From Sinotaia quadrata (taxonomy: Eukaryota; Mollusca; Gastropoda; Architaenioglossa; Viviparidae), in the NCBI GenBank assembly GCA_028829895.1, contig CM054181.1:16648001-16712000 (forward strand): DNA of 64,000 nt, written 5' to 3'. Position 1 is the first letter of the stretch; the number at the start of each line of letters is the position of its first letter. The notes under the pieces were generated by a model. It was not told where the DNA came from, searched no databases, and saw nothing but the letters and a program-made list of their open reading frames with translations. The position numbers and the translations under genes were made by a program. This document shows, one piece after another, positions 36,401 to 64,000 of this stretch.

Positions 36401-36737
36401 TAGTATTACAAGATTAGTTCTAAAATGGATCTAAACATAAATTTATTTTTAAAAAATCATGTAGCATTTAACACATTTATTAATAAATAACTGATTTAAG
36501 ATTTTCTGAGAATAATAGGAGGATTGTTTTTCACCAGTTTACTATTTTATCTAGTCTAAGTAAAAATATGTAAAGCGTCAATTTTTCTTTTGTTAAACAT
36601 TTAAATGTATAAAAACAAAATATATGATGGAGTCTCTCTTCCTCGGAAATAAATGTAAAACGCCAGACACATACGTTCGATGGAAGTGCATCTTTCTTAT
36701 AATCCACAGTTTTAAATTTCTTTCTTGGAAGTTCCAT
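15408..36737 (-). CDS. SPOUT1: SPOUT1/CENP-32-like RNA methyltransferase, complete 11-exon gene
   Basis: Exons, 5' to 3' on the minus strand: 36737-36675, 36341-36311, 34442-34313, 32703-32619, 31398-31328, 26700-26579, 26073-25943, 24758-24692, 22668-22467, 20961-20814, 15476-15408. They join in frame to 1119 nt (372 residues plus stop); the human protein is about the same length. Seen: a basic/acidic charged N-terminus (about residues 22-74), then YTLTIALPGTILDNAQS, IDEIVIFDE, ARILQYLECPQYLRK, YWGYQVRLA, YDLTIGTSERG, VVFGGLNGLE and the C-terminal NTCPGQGSRTIRTEEAIL. The last motif is the trefoil-knot, S-adenosylmethionine-binding part of the SPOUT fold (DUF171/Methyltrn_RNA_3 family). Known for the family: it acts as an RNA methyltransferase, and the human protein is also linked to the mitotic spindle and kinetochore. 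All introns are GT-AG. The exon 3/4 junction is the one uncertain join. The gene is head to head with a VPS13 gene. Confidence 0.95.
17579..19243 (-). mobile_element. Dispersed repeat family, copy 2 (~1.67 kb)
   Basis: Reverse-complement match of 4629-6308. Plus-strand left end GTAATGCCAATGCCACC; right end TTTACTCTGCCAC. The flanks (AGGAAATT on the left, AGAAACCT on the right) belong to the same small tandem array, which shows where the element went in. No transposase ORF is visible in any frame. Confidence 0.65.
20195..20635. repeat. ~56-bp tandem array
   Basis: Diverged units with CACTAGTGATATCTATTGAA, ACAGCTATTGTATTCAAATG and ACTCAACTAGTGCAA. It lies in SPOUT1 intron 10. Confidence 0.85.
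20814..20961 (-). CDS. SPOUT1: SPOUT1 exon 10 (knot and SAM-binding core)
   Basis: Encodes about residues 301-350: HGLVVFGGLNGLEASLEAD, then LLFQYYINTCPGQGSRTIRT. The GGL.GLE and CPGQGSRTIRTEE motifs form the trefoil-knot cofactor site. The acceptor is CCTAG and the donor GAG|GTAAGG. Confidence 0.97.
21030..21838. repeat. ~60-bp tandem array interrupted by a mobile element
   Basis: Units with CATGGAACATTACTAAACAT, TAGCTTACTAAGTTGAATGA and AAATACAACAGGC at about 21040-21238. The array resumes at 21773 with ACTTACTAAGTTGAATGAG after dispersed-repeat copy 3. Confidence 0.8.
21239..21772 (-). mobile_element. Dispersed repeat family, copy 3 (534 bp, internally deleted, 7-bp target duplication)
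   Basis: Both ends match copy 2 (left GTGATGCCAAAG, right TTTATTCTGCCAC), but about 1.1 kb of the middle is missing, with a junction near 21655. The element is flanked by ACTTACT on both sides (21232-21238 and 21773-21779). The surrounding array unit reads through once a single ACTTACT is removed. This pattern indicates transposition of a short deletion derivative by a cut-and-paste mechanism. The superfamily is not assigned. Confidence 0.7.
22467..22668 (-). CDS. SPOUT1: SPOUT1 exon 9
   Basis: Encodes about residues 234-300, with a basic stretch SKKRKGK, then YWGYQVRLAKSL, YADGYDLTIGTSERG and the end at LPKF. This is the first half of the SPOUT catalytic core. The acceptor is TTTTAG and the donor TTTAG|GTAATA. 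Confidence 0.95.
22775..23220. repeat. 40-bp tandem array in SPOUT1 intron 8
   Basis: Four near-identical copies of CTTTACTTGACAACAAGAAA plus TAAAATGACATATAAACATT (22781, 22821 and on), followed by decaying copies with TTGATAACAATATTAAAATT. Related decayed units reappear at 24120-24390. Confidence 0.9.
23221..24691 (-). other. SPOUT1 intron 8, remainder
   Basis: AT-rich intron; only decayed copies of the 40-bp unit (24120-24390) are visible. No exon recognised. Confidence 0.5.
24692..24758 (-). CDS. SPOUT1: SPOUT1 exon 8
   Basis: Encodes EVQLDRRLEPGTRVTVKLEP and DT, then one base; it aligns with the human segment around LEPGLRVTV. The acceptor is TTTTAG and the donor ACAG|GTGTGG. Confidence 0.92.
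24759..25942 (-). other. SPOUT1 intron 7
   Basis: AT-rich intron. It holds a perfect hairpin at 25766-25790 (CTCCCCTT ... AAGGGGAG). A GGGAGAGT motif at 25222 lies in inverted orientation to the ACTCTCCCC at 25763, hinting at a ~570-bp inverted-repeat insert between them. No exon recognised. Confidence 0.4.
25943..26073 (-). CDS. SPOUT1: SPOUT1 exon 7
   Basis: Encodes about residues 168-211, including GLLNPLDCPHHMR and YREGVVLDKP, the inserted OB-like subdomain of the family. The acceptor is TTGCAG and the donor AAG|GTACAG. Confidence 0.95.
26074..26578 (-). other. SPOUT1 intron 6
   Basis: About 500-bp intron with a (GT)n microsatellite at 26287-26316. Nothing else seen. Confidence 0.6.
26579..26700 (-). 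CDS. SPOUT1: SPOUT1 exon 6
   Basis: Encodes about residues 127-167, including ARILQYLECPQYLRKNFFP and HRDLQYAG, nearly invariant in the family. The acceptor is TTTTAG and the donor GCAG|GTAAGA. Confidence 0.95.
27279..27813. mobile_element. pogo/Tigger-like inverted-repeat element (~535 bp) with TA target
   Basis: Left end ACTGGTGCCTC and, inverted, right end ACTGGTACCTC, with further inverted similarity inside (AATATATTGTGGACC against AATATAACGCGGTCC). The right end includes CCAAAAAATTCGG-type sequence, reminiscent of Tigger/pogo termini. The host array unit around CAGTGGTCAGTCCTTAGTA is cut at TA and resumes with TACTTGATATAAG, so TA is duplicated. No transposase ORF. Assignment to Tc1/mariner-pogo rests on the TA target and end sequence only. 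Confidence 0.6.
27814..28380. repeat. ~43-bp tandem array arranged as diverged dimers
   Basis: Units with CAAACAGTGGTCAGTC.GTAT, CTTTATATCAGGGGTCTCCC and the variant CATGAGACCCCCAAATAGTG. Monomers step by 41-44 bp and alternate between two types. One unit also lies left of the inserted element (27255-27278). Confidence 0.85.
29520..29751. repeat. GA-rich low-complexity tract, left part
   Basis: Purine-rich AGAGA/GGAGAA sequence on the plus strand. It continues at 31106-31290 after the inserted element, so it was originally one tract of about 420 bp. ORFs read from it are low-complexity artefacts. Confidence 0.85.
29752..31105. mobile_element. 1.35-kb inverted-repeat element with TA flanks
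   Basis: The ends are perfect 13-bp inverted repeats: GGTAAGACCACTC at 29752 and GAGTGGTCTTACC ending at 31105. Each is bordered by TA (29750-29751 and 31106-31107). The flanks on both sides are the same GA-rich tract. No ORF above 60 codons lies inside, so this copy is non-autonomous. TA duplication is typical of Tc1/mariner and some other cut-and-paste families; the family is not identified. Internally it carries a CpG-bearing, promoter-like core around 30450-30560. Confidence 0.75.
30454..30549. promoter_or_regulatory. Promoter-like motif cluster inside the 1.35-kb element
   Basis: Within about 95 bp are CACGTG (30454-30459), CCAAGATGGCG, a YY1-type site (30464-30474), and CACTTCCG, an ETS/GABPA-type site (30542-30549), in unusually CpG-containing surroundings. 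Such combinations are typical of TATA-less housekeeping promoters. That the element acts as a promoter is inference. Confidence 0.3.
31106..31290. repeat. GA-rich low-complexity tract, right part
   Basis: Continuation of the purine-rich tract at 29520-29751, ending just before SPOUT1 exon 5. Confidence 0.85.
31328..31398 (-). CDS. SPOUT1: SPOUT1 exon 5
   Basis: Encodes IARAAVVFNIDEIVIFDETN plus TLT and two bases. It matches the family's second conserved beta strand (DEIV.FDE). The acceptor is TTTCAG and the donor AAG|GTTATT. Confidence 0.9.
31399..32618 (-). other. SPOUT1 intron 4
   Basis: AT-rich intron; GTGAGTGAGTGAGTGA microsatellite at about 32041-32056 and a CT-rich run near 32357-32390. 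No exon recognised. Confidence 0.55.
32619..32703 (-). CDS. SPOUT1: SPOUT1 exon 4
   Basis: Encodes NYTLTIALPGTILDNAQS followed by HELRTYLAGQ, the strongly conserved start of the methyltransferase domain. The donor is CAA|GTAATG. The acceptor is placed at TAG|AAAT because this keeps the frame with exon 3. CCAG at 32711 and CCAGAG at 32709 are alternatives that would need a different upstream junction. Confidence 0.85.
32704..34312 (-). other. SPOUT1 intron 3
   Basis: AT-rich intron with a G run at 33734-33743; nothing further recognised. A very small extra exon cannot be excluded because the exon 3 donor is weak. Confidence 0.5.
34313..34442 (-). CDS. SPOUT1: SPOUT1 exon 3 (charged coiled-coil-like segment)
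   Basis: Encodes about residues 32-74, almost entirely K, R and E (for example REERLMKQYEEEKRRQEEE), as expected for the low-complexity N-terminal arm of the family. The acceptor is CCAG. The only GT near the 3' end gives a weak donor (CAA|GTTTTT), so the 3' boundary is provisional. Confidence 0.8.
34443..36310 (-). other. SPOUT1 intron 2
   Basis: Very AT-rich intron; the short ORFs in it look random. No feature recognised. Confidence 0.55.
36311..36341 (-). CDS. SPOUT1: SPOUT1 exon 2 (31-nt micro-exon)
   Basis: Encodes QSEWTAYHKQ plus one base. It is flanked by a CCCCAG acceptor and a GTAAGT consensus donor. The W and K/Q-rich content parallels the start of the charged region in the human protein. 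It is too short to be found by ORF length. Confidence 0.8.
36342..36674 (-). other. SPOUT1 intron 1
   Basis: About 330-bp AT-rich intron between exons 1 and 2, bounded by GTATGT and CCCCAG. Nothing else seen. Confidence 0.6.
36675..36737 (-). CDS. SPOUT1: SPOUT1 exon 1 (start codon)
   Basis: Encodes residues 1-21, starting MELPRKKFK and ending in SN at a GTATGT donor (phase 0). This ATG was chosen because the basic start fits the family and the reading frame joins cleanly to the 31-nt second exon. Confidence 0.8.
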
Positions 36738-36800
36738 AATTTGTACATCGATTTAACACGTGTGTACCTCACAACGTCACAACACAAATACGCTTAAGCT
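36738..36800 (-). promoter_or_regulatory. SPOUT1 proximal promoter or 5' UTR
   Basis: Directly upstream of the SPOUT1 ATG are a CACGTG E-box (36757-36762) and a TGACGT CRE-like half site (36774-36779 on the minus strand). Both motifs are common in housekeeping promoters. No TATA box is evident. Whether this stretch is promoter or transcribed leader cannot be told from sequence alone. Confidence 0.35.
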
Positions 36801-37680
36801 AACACATTTCTGTAGTGGGGTTTTTTTTTCCCTCTCTCCTGAATATAAATACTTGCGAACAGTAAACATATGAAATAAATTTTCTTATATGAGCAGTCGA
36901 CTTAATAGTACAGTGGATTTTTTTATAGATTACAAAAGAATAACTACTTTTTAAAGGAATATAAGTATCGAAACGTAAACTTGTATACTTTAACACTTAT
37001 ATGGTTTTCACGTAAATTTTCATATTCTCAAAGAGTCAATTTTTCGTTTCAGAGCAGACGACTTACAAATGTTTACATTAATTTGTGGGAGTGTATTTTT
37101 AGTTTGCATTAGCTAGCTCAAATAACAATGAGCCACTTGAATAAGGGCTGATATATTATATTTCAGAAAAAAACACCTTTAAATTCATTCTCCTATTCGC
37201 TAAGTGTTTCAGAGTTTCGTGGTTTCTTCTGGCAGGCCTTTTAATGTGTATTTATACAGCTTGAACGCTGGGAACTTTCTTTCATTTTGACTGAAACTGG
37301 AAGTTGACAATCGATCGATGCATTTTCTATTTTTATGTAATGCGGAGATTTGCATTAAACTTTTGTGTATCACTTAATGTCTATGATTTAAAAAATTATA
37401 AATAACAAGAAAAGAAAACATTCGGTTGATTTTCTAAATGGAAGCGTGCATTGTTTGCTAGTAAATAGCTTCATGCATAATTGTTAGATCGATTGCTTGT
37501 GTATGGAAAGGCCTCAACTGTAATAATGTATTCATTCATCGACCACCGGCCGAATCAATATACATTCTATCGTCTCAAGTGCAGCATATGGCGCAGAGAT
37601 TAGAGGATAAAAACTGCAAGTTTAACATCCTAAGACAATTTAATCCTAAAAGTATAGGACAGATGTGATCATCTTTCACT

Positions 37681-37745
37681 GGAATTAAATTGCTAGTTCA
37701 TTGGTTAGCCACCGTTGTCTTACTCTTAGCCACCATGCGTTTCAG
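37681..37745 (+). other. Possible non-coding first exon end of VPS13
   Basis: A strong donor, CAG|GTAAGTGAC, ends at 37745. Just before it is GCCACCATGCGTTTCAG, a near-perfect Kozak ATG. Splicing to the acceptor at 41488 would put that ATG out of frame with the VPS13 start and make a 9-codon upstream ORF, so this would be 5' UTR. It is inferred from splice-site quality and position only. Confidence 0.25.
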
Positions 37746-38415
37746 GTAAGTGACTGAGTAATTGCTATACAGCCTTATTGACTGATACTTGAGTAATTTA
37801 GCGCACTGGGACAAACTAAGTGTCTGAAGTCACCATAGTGGTACATTTATGTTTAGAAAATGCAAAGTTTAGTATTAAAAAAGAATACATAGTAAAATGT
37901 GTAAAAGTAAAGATAACCGAAAATTATATTATATATATATATTTTTGTCATTATTATTTTCACAGATTAACAATTAATTTTTAATTTACAATTTAGCATT
38001 TTATGCTTATAGTTTATACTCTTCATTTCCGTATGGTTTTAAAACAATTATTATTTGATTAATTTGCATAAAATTGGTTCACACTACACAGCAGTAGAAA
38101 TTATGCACACATAACTACTATTTCACATTTGAACGTGTCAAGAAGATTTGTCATATTAAAAATTAATGCAGTAATAGAATTAAAATCATGGGTTTTCTTA
38201 ATAGAACTTTTATTGTTGGATGACAATATCATAAATCAGATGTACCACACTTTTATATAATGTTACTCTTATACTATAATTTATGAATAATCAAGATTTA
38301 TGTAACACTTATTCTGATCATAATATATACATGTATATATAAATAATATTCATCAAAATGTTCTTTGCATTACTAATGCAATATAATCCAGTTTTGTGCA
38401 AAATAGGGTAAATTG

Positions 38416-38417
<2 letters not shown>

Positions 38418-38471
<54 letters not shown>
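38418..38471. repeat. (CA)n(TA)n microsatellite
   Basis: Uninterrupted CA run changing into TA. Confidence 0.95.
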
Positions 38472-38472
<1 letters not shown>

Positions 38473-38632
38473 ATGTATATAGTAAATTATGCTTAATAAT
38501 AATTTTTCTGAGAATAATAGTAGGGATAGGAGGATTGATTAATATATATTATAATCATTTCCAAACCTTCTAATGTTGCATAAATAGATTAAGTATACAT
38601 TTAGTACACTTTTTACTTATAGGCATGTGTTT

Positions 38633-38646
38633 GTGTGTGTGTGTGT

Positions 38647-38687
<41 letters not shown>
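38633..38687. repeat. (GT)n(GA)n microsatellite
   Basis: GT repeats followed by a perfect GA run. Confidence 0.95.
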
Positions 38688-38690
<3 letters not shown>

Positions 38691-38824
38691 AAGTGTGCAT
38701 TTACAAGGAATAGGTTTAACTATACTTTGAGAGACTCTGTTCAATTACAACTTTTATATAAGGAATAAATTCAATAAGATTAAAATCAATCATATGTACA
38801 CACATATACAGAAAAATACTAACA

Positions 38825-38920
38825 CTACTGCTGGTGACATTGGTAGTGCAAAAGAAGTAGCTTGAAACTTGAAAGCCAAGGGTCAGGTTTAATCCCTGGA
38901 TGAAGGATTTTTTTTTTTAA
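38825..38920 (+). mobile_element. Possible tRNA-derived SINE remnant
   Basis: TGGTAGTGCA at about 38840 resembles a polymerase III box A and GGTTTAATCCC at about 38886 a box B. A poly-T run follows within 25 bp. Spacing is SINE-like, but only one copy is seen. Confidence 0.25.
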
Positions 38921-41532
38921 TTGTTGCATTTGATCTTTTGTTACTTAAAGTGGTGGGGGATAGATTCTAGTCCATAAGATGGGATGGTAAATTAAGTTCA
39001 GCATGCTACAGGCTACACATCCCAGATCCCTTGAATGCTTGATAGTTGAAAATTCAGAAGAGTGCTATGCTGGACAAAACTATGCTATCCAAAAGAAAAT
39101 CTATCAAAATTCTACTCAAATTCCACTCAGTCTCCTGTTCGTGGCACTATATTTCTCCCCTCCACAACAAAATCTGCCTATCATTGCTTGTGCACATCTT
39201 TGAAGACATAATTTTTTGGAAGTAAGTGTGAAGCCTGAATCAGAATACTAATACTTCTGTTATATGATGTTTTCCTGAACAGTGATAATTTATGCCCATT
39301 TAGATAACATGAATGAAGTGAAAGTCACGCTGATCGTTGAACTGAAAATCAAATGAATGGACTTTGAAAAGAGATACATACTTTGATAAATATGTATAAT
39401 TACTAAATTAGAAAGATTTGCAACTACAAAAAAAAAAAGTAGGGTCACAATTTGATTATTAATGAGCATTTTCACTAGTGTTTGTAATCATTAGCATGAA
39501 TAAGACACAAAAAACCAAAGGGAGACCATAAAATGCTTTAATAAAATGCTTGTCATCTGTTGTTGTCAATATGCCAAGATGAGTTTGACATTCACTGTAT
39601 TCTAAAAGAAGAAGAAAAAAGAATAGTGGGAAATATGATTAATTAATGGGGAAAATCAACAGGTGTGGCAAGAGTTTTAGCCCAGACAGTGCATGCTTGT
39701 GTTATGCACTGTAATTTGTTAAGATAAAAGAAATGTCAGATATAATGTATAAATATTAAGTAATTGATCTTTTTCTACTCTATTCTAGGTCAGTTTAGGC
39801 AAGATTTAGATTTGGTAATAGACTGTAATCTGAAGAATAAATGTAAGTTTCAAGATGCAAATAGTTCTAAAGATTTTGTTAGAACAGTAAATTATCATAT
39901 TCATTAATTGTTATTCATAGATTTTCGACAGAAAAAGAAAGATCAGAGGGTTACAACAAGTTCTAGTTAAGATTGATTTAAGCCATTATTTATTAATGGC
40001 TTAAGAGCAAAGGATTAAGAGCAAAGGGAGAAAATAATTTCTCTATAAACCTGTGGTCTCAGGGCAGCAAGATTTAGCAGCATAATGAATTAACAGAAAT
40101 ATTATTGATTATTGTATGTACTAAAATAATTTTGCATTAATAAATGCATCTCTGATAATGTTATAATTATATTTGCCAATACTAGAAATCAGGAAATACA
40201 TTTATTTTATGAATTTCAATCCTGTTGGTTTCTGAAATAATTTGGAAATGAAAGGTTTGATAAATAACAGTTCCTGCATCATTCTGCATTAAGGTCGTAC
40301 CCTAAAATCTTCGCAGATCCTTTGCCTAAGACTGTTATGTAAACATCAAACCAAACTGATATCTGTTAATTGTTCTAGTTATTATGTCTTTAATTAGTTT
40401 AAATGAATGTGCATGGAATTTCAGAATAAGTCTCACTTTACAGTTCTGAGATATCAGTGAGTATAGAAATGTTCCATTTTTGTATCATTAATGATATACT
40501 TCTGTCTTATTTTATTTTGCATTGCTTTCAAAATATGTCAATCAAAAAAAAAAAAAGAGAAATTTTAAAGAAATGTTACTGTATTGCCCCCTACCCACCC
40601 TTTCCCAATCTGTGAAAATTGGTTCATTCCTGAGTCTAATGGTACTTGTATAAATTCTGTAGTAATATTGGTGTTTTTTTTTTAACAGCAGTTTATATAA
40701 TTATTCATAAACATTAAATTCAATTTTACCAAAAACAAAACAATAATATCAGGAGATATTAAACAACACTAAAAAAATTCTTTAAAAAAAATAGCATTAA
40801 GAAAATAATAAAAAGAGATTCATATACATTGATTGTTTACTGCATTTTGTAGCTGATTTTGCCTACAAGTACAACTATAAAATTATATTCACATAGACAC
40901 TGAGTAACTGACAGACCTAAGAGAAACATTTACCTGTTTGTCTTACTCTTACTACTTAGGCATAAAAGAACTTGTTTGATTGTTTTGGCATTTAATTCAG
41001 TAACTGTAGGATGAAAGAAGTGTTTCTTTAACAAATAAATAATAAAGCACAAAAACTTCCTCCTACTGCTCGATGTCACTAGCTGTTCTATGTCTCTAGA
41101 AGTAGTGATTCTTCTTTCTTCTTTTTTCATGAACTCTAAAACATAAGTTCACTGCCTAGTCCAATAGAAATCCTACCCAAACTGTGAATCCATATTTTGG
41201 TAACATTTAATTTCTTTGGAGTTGATACTTTGATAGGCACAGATAAACTCAAAATTATGAATGAAGGGCAAAGGTAAATCAGGAACCGTCTCCTTAATCA
41301 ATCAATTGCCACTTCCGAAATTTTTCAAGTTGCTTCATAGTATATGATATATTGTATTACTTAATTATCCTGTGCAGATATATAAAAATTAGTATAGTAT
41401 GCAAAGGTTCATCATGATTACTAGCTCAATGTTTAAAATTATATGATAGTGGTCTGTTGTAAGAAACCATCATTTTGTTTCTTTTCAGTTTTTGTCTTTT
41501 GTGTTGATGAGAATGTGAGAGGTAACAACACC

Positions 41533-61757
<20,225 letters not shown>

Positions 61758-64000
61758 GTAAGCATATACCAGTTCTATCTTTTTGTCTTTGGTATGTTAT
61801 TTTATCCACCGGAAGTTAGTTAAAAAAATATGCTTATATAACATGCATTTGTAATGTATCAATTGGGCCTAATCAAGAGCTGCAATTTAAAGCCAATCAA
61901 AATAATCCTTCTCTATAAAAAATTTTTAAAATCTGGAATGTTTATTTCATTTAGGAAGATTTATTGGCTGCAGCAAATTCAGTTGTGTCAGCACTTAGGT
62001 GATATTAATTGTGCTCAGAGAGAGTCATGTGCACAAATACCAGGCTGCCAGTATTACCCAAGTGTTCAGGAGTAACTTGGCTTACCATTTTAACATGCCC
62101 TCTTTTTTTCTCCTATAAAGTTGATTATTTGTTATGGTTTGACTGTGATGAAAAAGTCTTAATACATCATTGTTAATCAATCAATCATGTCAGAGACTCT
62201 TTCCTCACTTTACACTACAGAGCAGGGTTGGTTCAGTTTTATATGCAAATATTCAGGGTTCGACTTGAGATAATGTAAACAGCTTTTGACAGTATAGTCA
62301 AAATATAAAATGAAAAAAACTCACTTTTAATAGGTAAGCATCTTTGTTCAAGCCATAGCATTTTCTCCAAAGTAGGTCATCTTTCATTTACTGCTTTTTG
62401 GCCTGCCTCACATTTATATAATTCCAGCAATGAATGGGTTAAAAAAAAATATGTCATGGTATAGGTGTAATTTTCAAAAGAACAGATTCTTAAACATCAT
62501 GGTAAAAGTGTTTATCATAAATAGAACTCAGAAATGCTTTACTTGTGCTTTTGTACACAGTTGAGGAGTGTGTGTGTGTGCTTTATTTTAATATAATTTT
62601 AATCTTGCAAACATGCAATCTTCATTCTTAGAGATATGGGGGGAAATTTTCATTTAGCGCTTCTCTCATCCTTTTTTATAATTCAACATTCAAAATTAGT
62701 CGACACAATCAAAATTAAGAAAACCACTGCTTAAATTTCCATAATTAGGTTGGAATTTAAAGCTATTATATTTTCTGAAATAACTTGGTGAATTAATTAT
62801 TTTGACCAGCACATTTAAGTTACCAAATTCTGTGAGGGGCCCATTAATAATACTGAAATAATGACTTACTGGCTTACAAATGGTATGTTGGCATGCAGAT
62901 AATGACACATTAGCATCTTTAAAAATAATTAAAAGGAAAGGAAGAAGAAAAGAGAGAGAAGGACCATTATCATCAATTAAAAGATTTTTAGTTTTAAGTT
63001 ATTTTTTTTATTTTTTTCTTCTTTAATTGTTTTCAGAAAGAAGTGAAACCTACATTTTTCCCTTTGGTACAACTAACAAATTTAAAGCATTACTCATAGT
63101 GTGTCCTTGACCACATCTTGCTCTTAGCGTACAGTGAAGAGCTACTGGCAAAGTAGCCAATCTTAGATATACTTTGGCACTCATGGTGTTATCATGATTT
63201 AGAGAGAATTTTTTTTTATTGAAAGCTTGATCAACACTAAGACATAATGTGTGTTTGCAACTAGCCAAGCAAAAATCTGTATAAGGAGGAAGTAATCTAT
63301 ATTGAGCTCTTTGAAGGCAGTAAAGGTCATGTGGATCTATAATTGAAATATGTAAAAATCAATAGAATTTGTAATTCATTTTTTTTCTATTTCATTCTTT
63401 GTATGCTTGAGAAGAAAATTGTTTTTCTGTTATCTCTCCTTATGCTGGTTGGAAGATATAATTACATGTATGTCTAATTCAGAGTAATTTATGGGTAATT
63501 ATTATAAATTAGATACATTTTCATACATGTCTTGTATATAAAATACCATTGACCTTGTCTTATAATACATTGTTGTGTACTCCAGAGATATGCTGATTAG
63601 TGTCTATGTTTTTTCATTTATTATTTATGTATCTACAAAATGCTTGTATTGTTTCAAGGAAATATAACTCTGTACAGACATTTCATTTTTCCTATTTGTG
63701 ACATGCTTTTATGCTAAACTATTAATCTCATAGTAGTTCTCAGGTTGTGATGAAATCAGTTATTGATTCATTTCTTAAAATAAATTATTTTTAAGTGCTA
63801 GCTGCTTGGTTTGGAGTTTTATTTATTTTTATTCTGTTGTATTTAATTTTTCAAAAATAGTTTTATTTAATTTATTATTGCTTTAGAGATGATTTTGGTT
63901 TTTAGTGTTTTTAATTAGTTTATTGACATTTGTTGCACATGTTTTATTTCCAGTTTATTGGCATATTTCATATGTTATGATCTATTTCAACTCTAGATAT
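61758..64000 (+). other. VPS13 intron 4 (incomplete)
   Basis: AT-rich sequence after the exon 4 donor. No following exon could be recognised by homology before the window ends. A GGGTTCGAC box-B-like motif near 62258 is isolated. No other feature is seen. Confidence 0.5.

Larger units (their letters stand above)
36801..41488. other. Intergenic/5' region between SPOUT1 and the first VPS13 coding exon
   Basis: This stretch separates the divergent SPOUT1 and VPS13 genes. It includes a simple CA/TA tract (38418-38471), a GT then GA tract (38633-38687) and a possible tRNA-derived SINE remnant (38825-38920). No further coding exon is recognisable. The left ~1 kb is less repetitive than the rest and is the likeliest shared promoter area. 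Confidence 0.5.

Noticed and set aside
62240..62275. GGTTGGTTCAGTTT and GGGTTCGAC as a tRNA gene
   Set aside because: Box spacing is too short and no acceptor stem can be formed.
63037..63066. Candidate next VPS13 exon (TTTTCAG acceptor, 30 nt, CTTTG|GTACAA donor, phase-compatible)
   Set aside because: The encoded RSETYIFPF has no similarity to the conserved VPS13 segment expected after the charged helix; the donor is weak.

Overview
This is an intron-rich, AT-rich animal (metazoan) genomic window. It has GT-AG introns of several kilobases, dense CA, GA and GATA microsatellites, many minisatellites and several DNA-transposon relics. The phylum cannot be fixed from the sequence. A mollusc is a plausible guess, from the repeat style and an AAGGGGAGATAACT motif near 25.78 kb, but this is low confidence. 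Nothing here looks bacterial or viral.

Two protein-coding genes can be supported, arranged head to head. On the minus strand, 36737 down to 15408, lies a complete 11-exon gene for the SPOUT1/CENP-32 RNA methyltransferase (C9orf114 family). The assembled model is 372 codons plus stop, close to the length of the human protein. On the plus strand, from 41533 to beyond the right edge, lies the 5' part of a VPS13-family bridge-like lipid-transfer gene. Four coding exons give the first 125 residues, the chorein N-terminal region. The roughly 4.8 kb between the two start codons holds the presumed shared promoter and possibly a non-coding VPS13 first exon near 37.7 kb.

Layout: 1-15.3 kb is gene-free and built largely from tandem arrays with periods of about 60, 45, 60, 46-54, 42 and 40 bp, plus one copy of an unclassified 1.7-kb dispersed repeat. 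15.4-36.7 kb is SPOUT1, whose introns carry two more dispersed-repeat copies, a pogo/Tigger-like element and a 1.35-kb inverted-repeat element. 36.7-41.5 kb is the intergenic or 5' region. 41.5-64 kb is VPS13, whose introns carry long minisatellites, an internally deleted hAT transposon with an exact 8-bp target-site duplication, a 445-bp hAT-like element with an exact 8-bp duplication, and a third decayed hAT fragment.

Most long open reading frames in the window are translations of tandem repeats and are not called as genes. I did not find an undescribed biological system. The most interesting features are mobile elements with base-exact insertion footprints, several of them inside tandem arrays, and one element carrying a promoter-like motif cluster.
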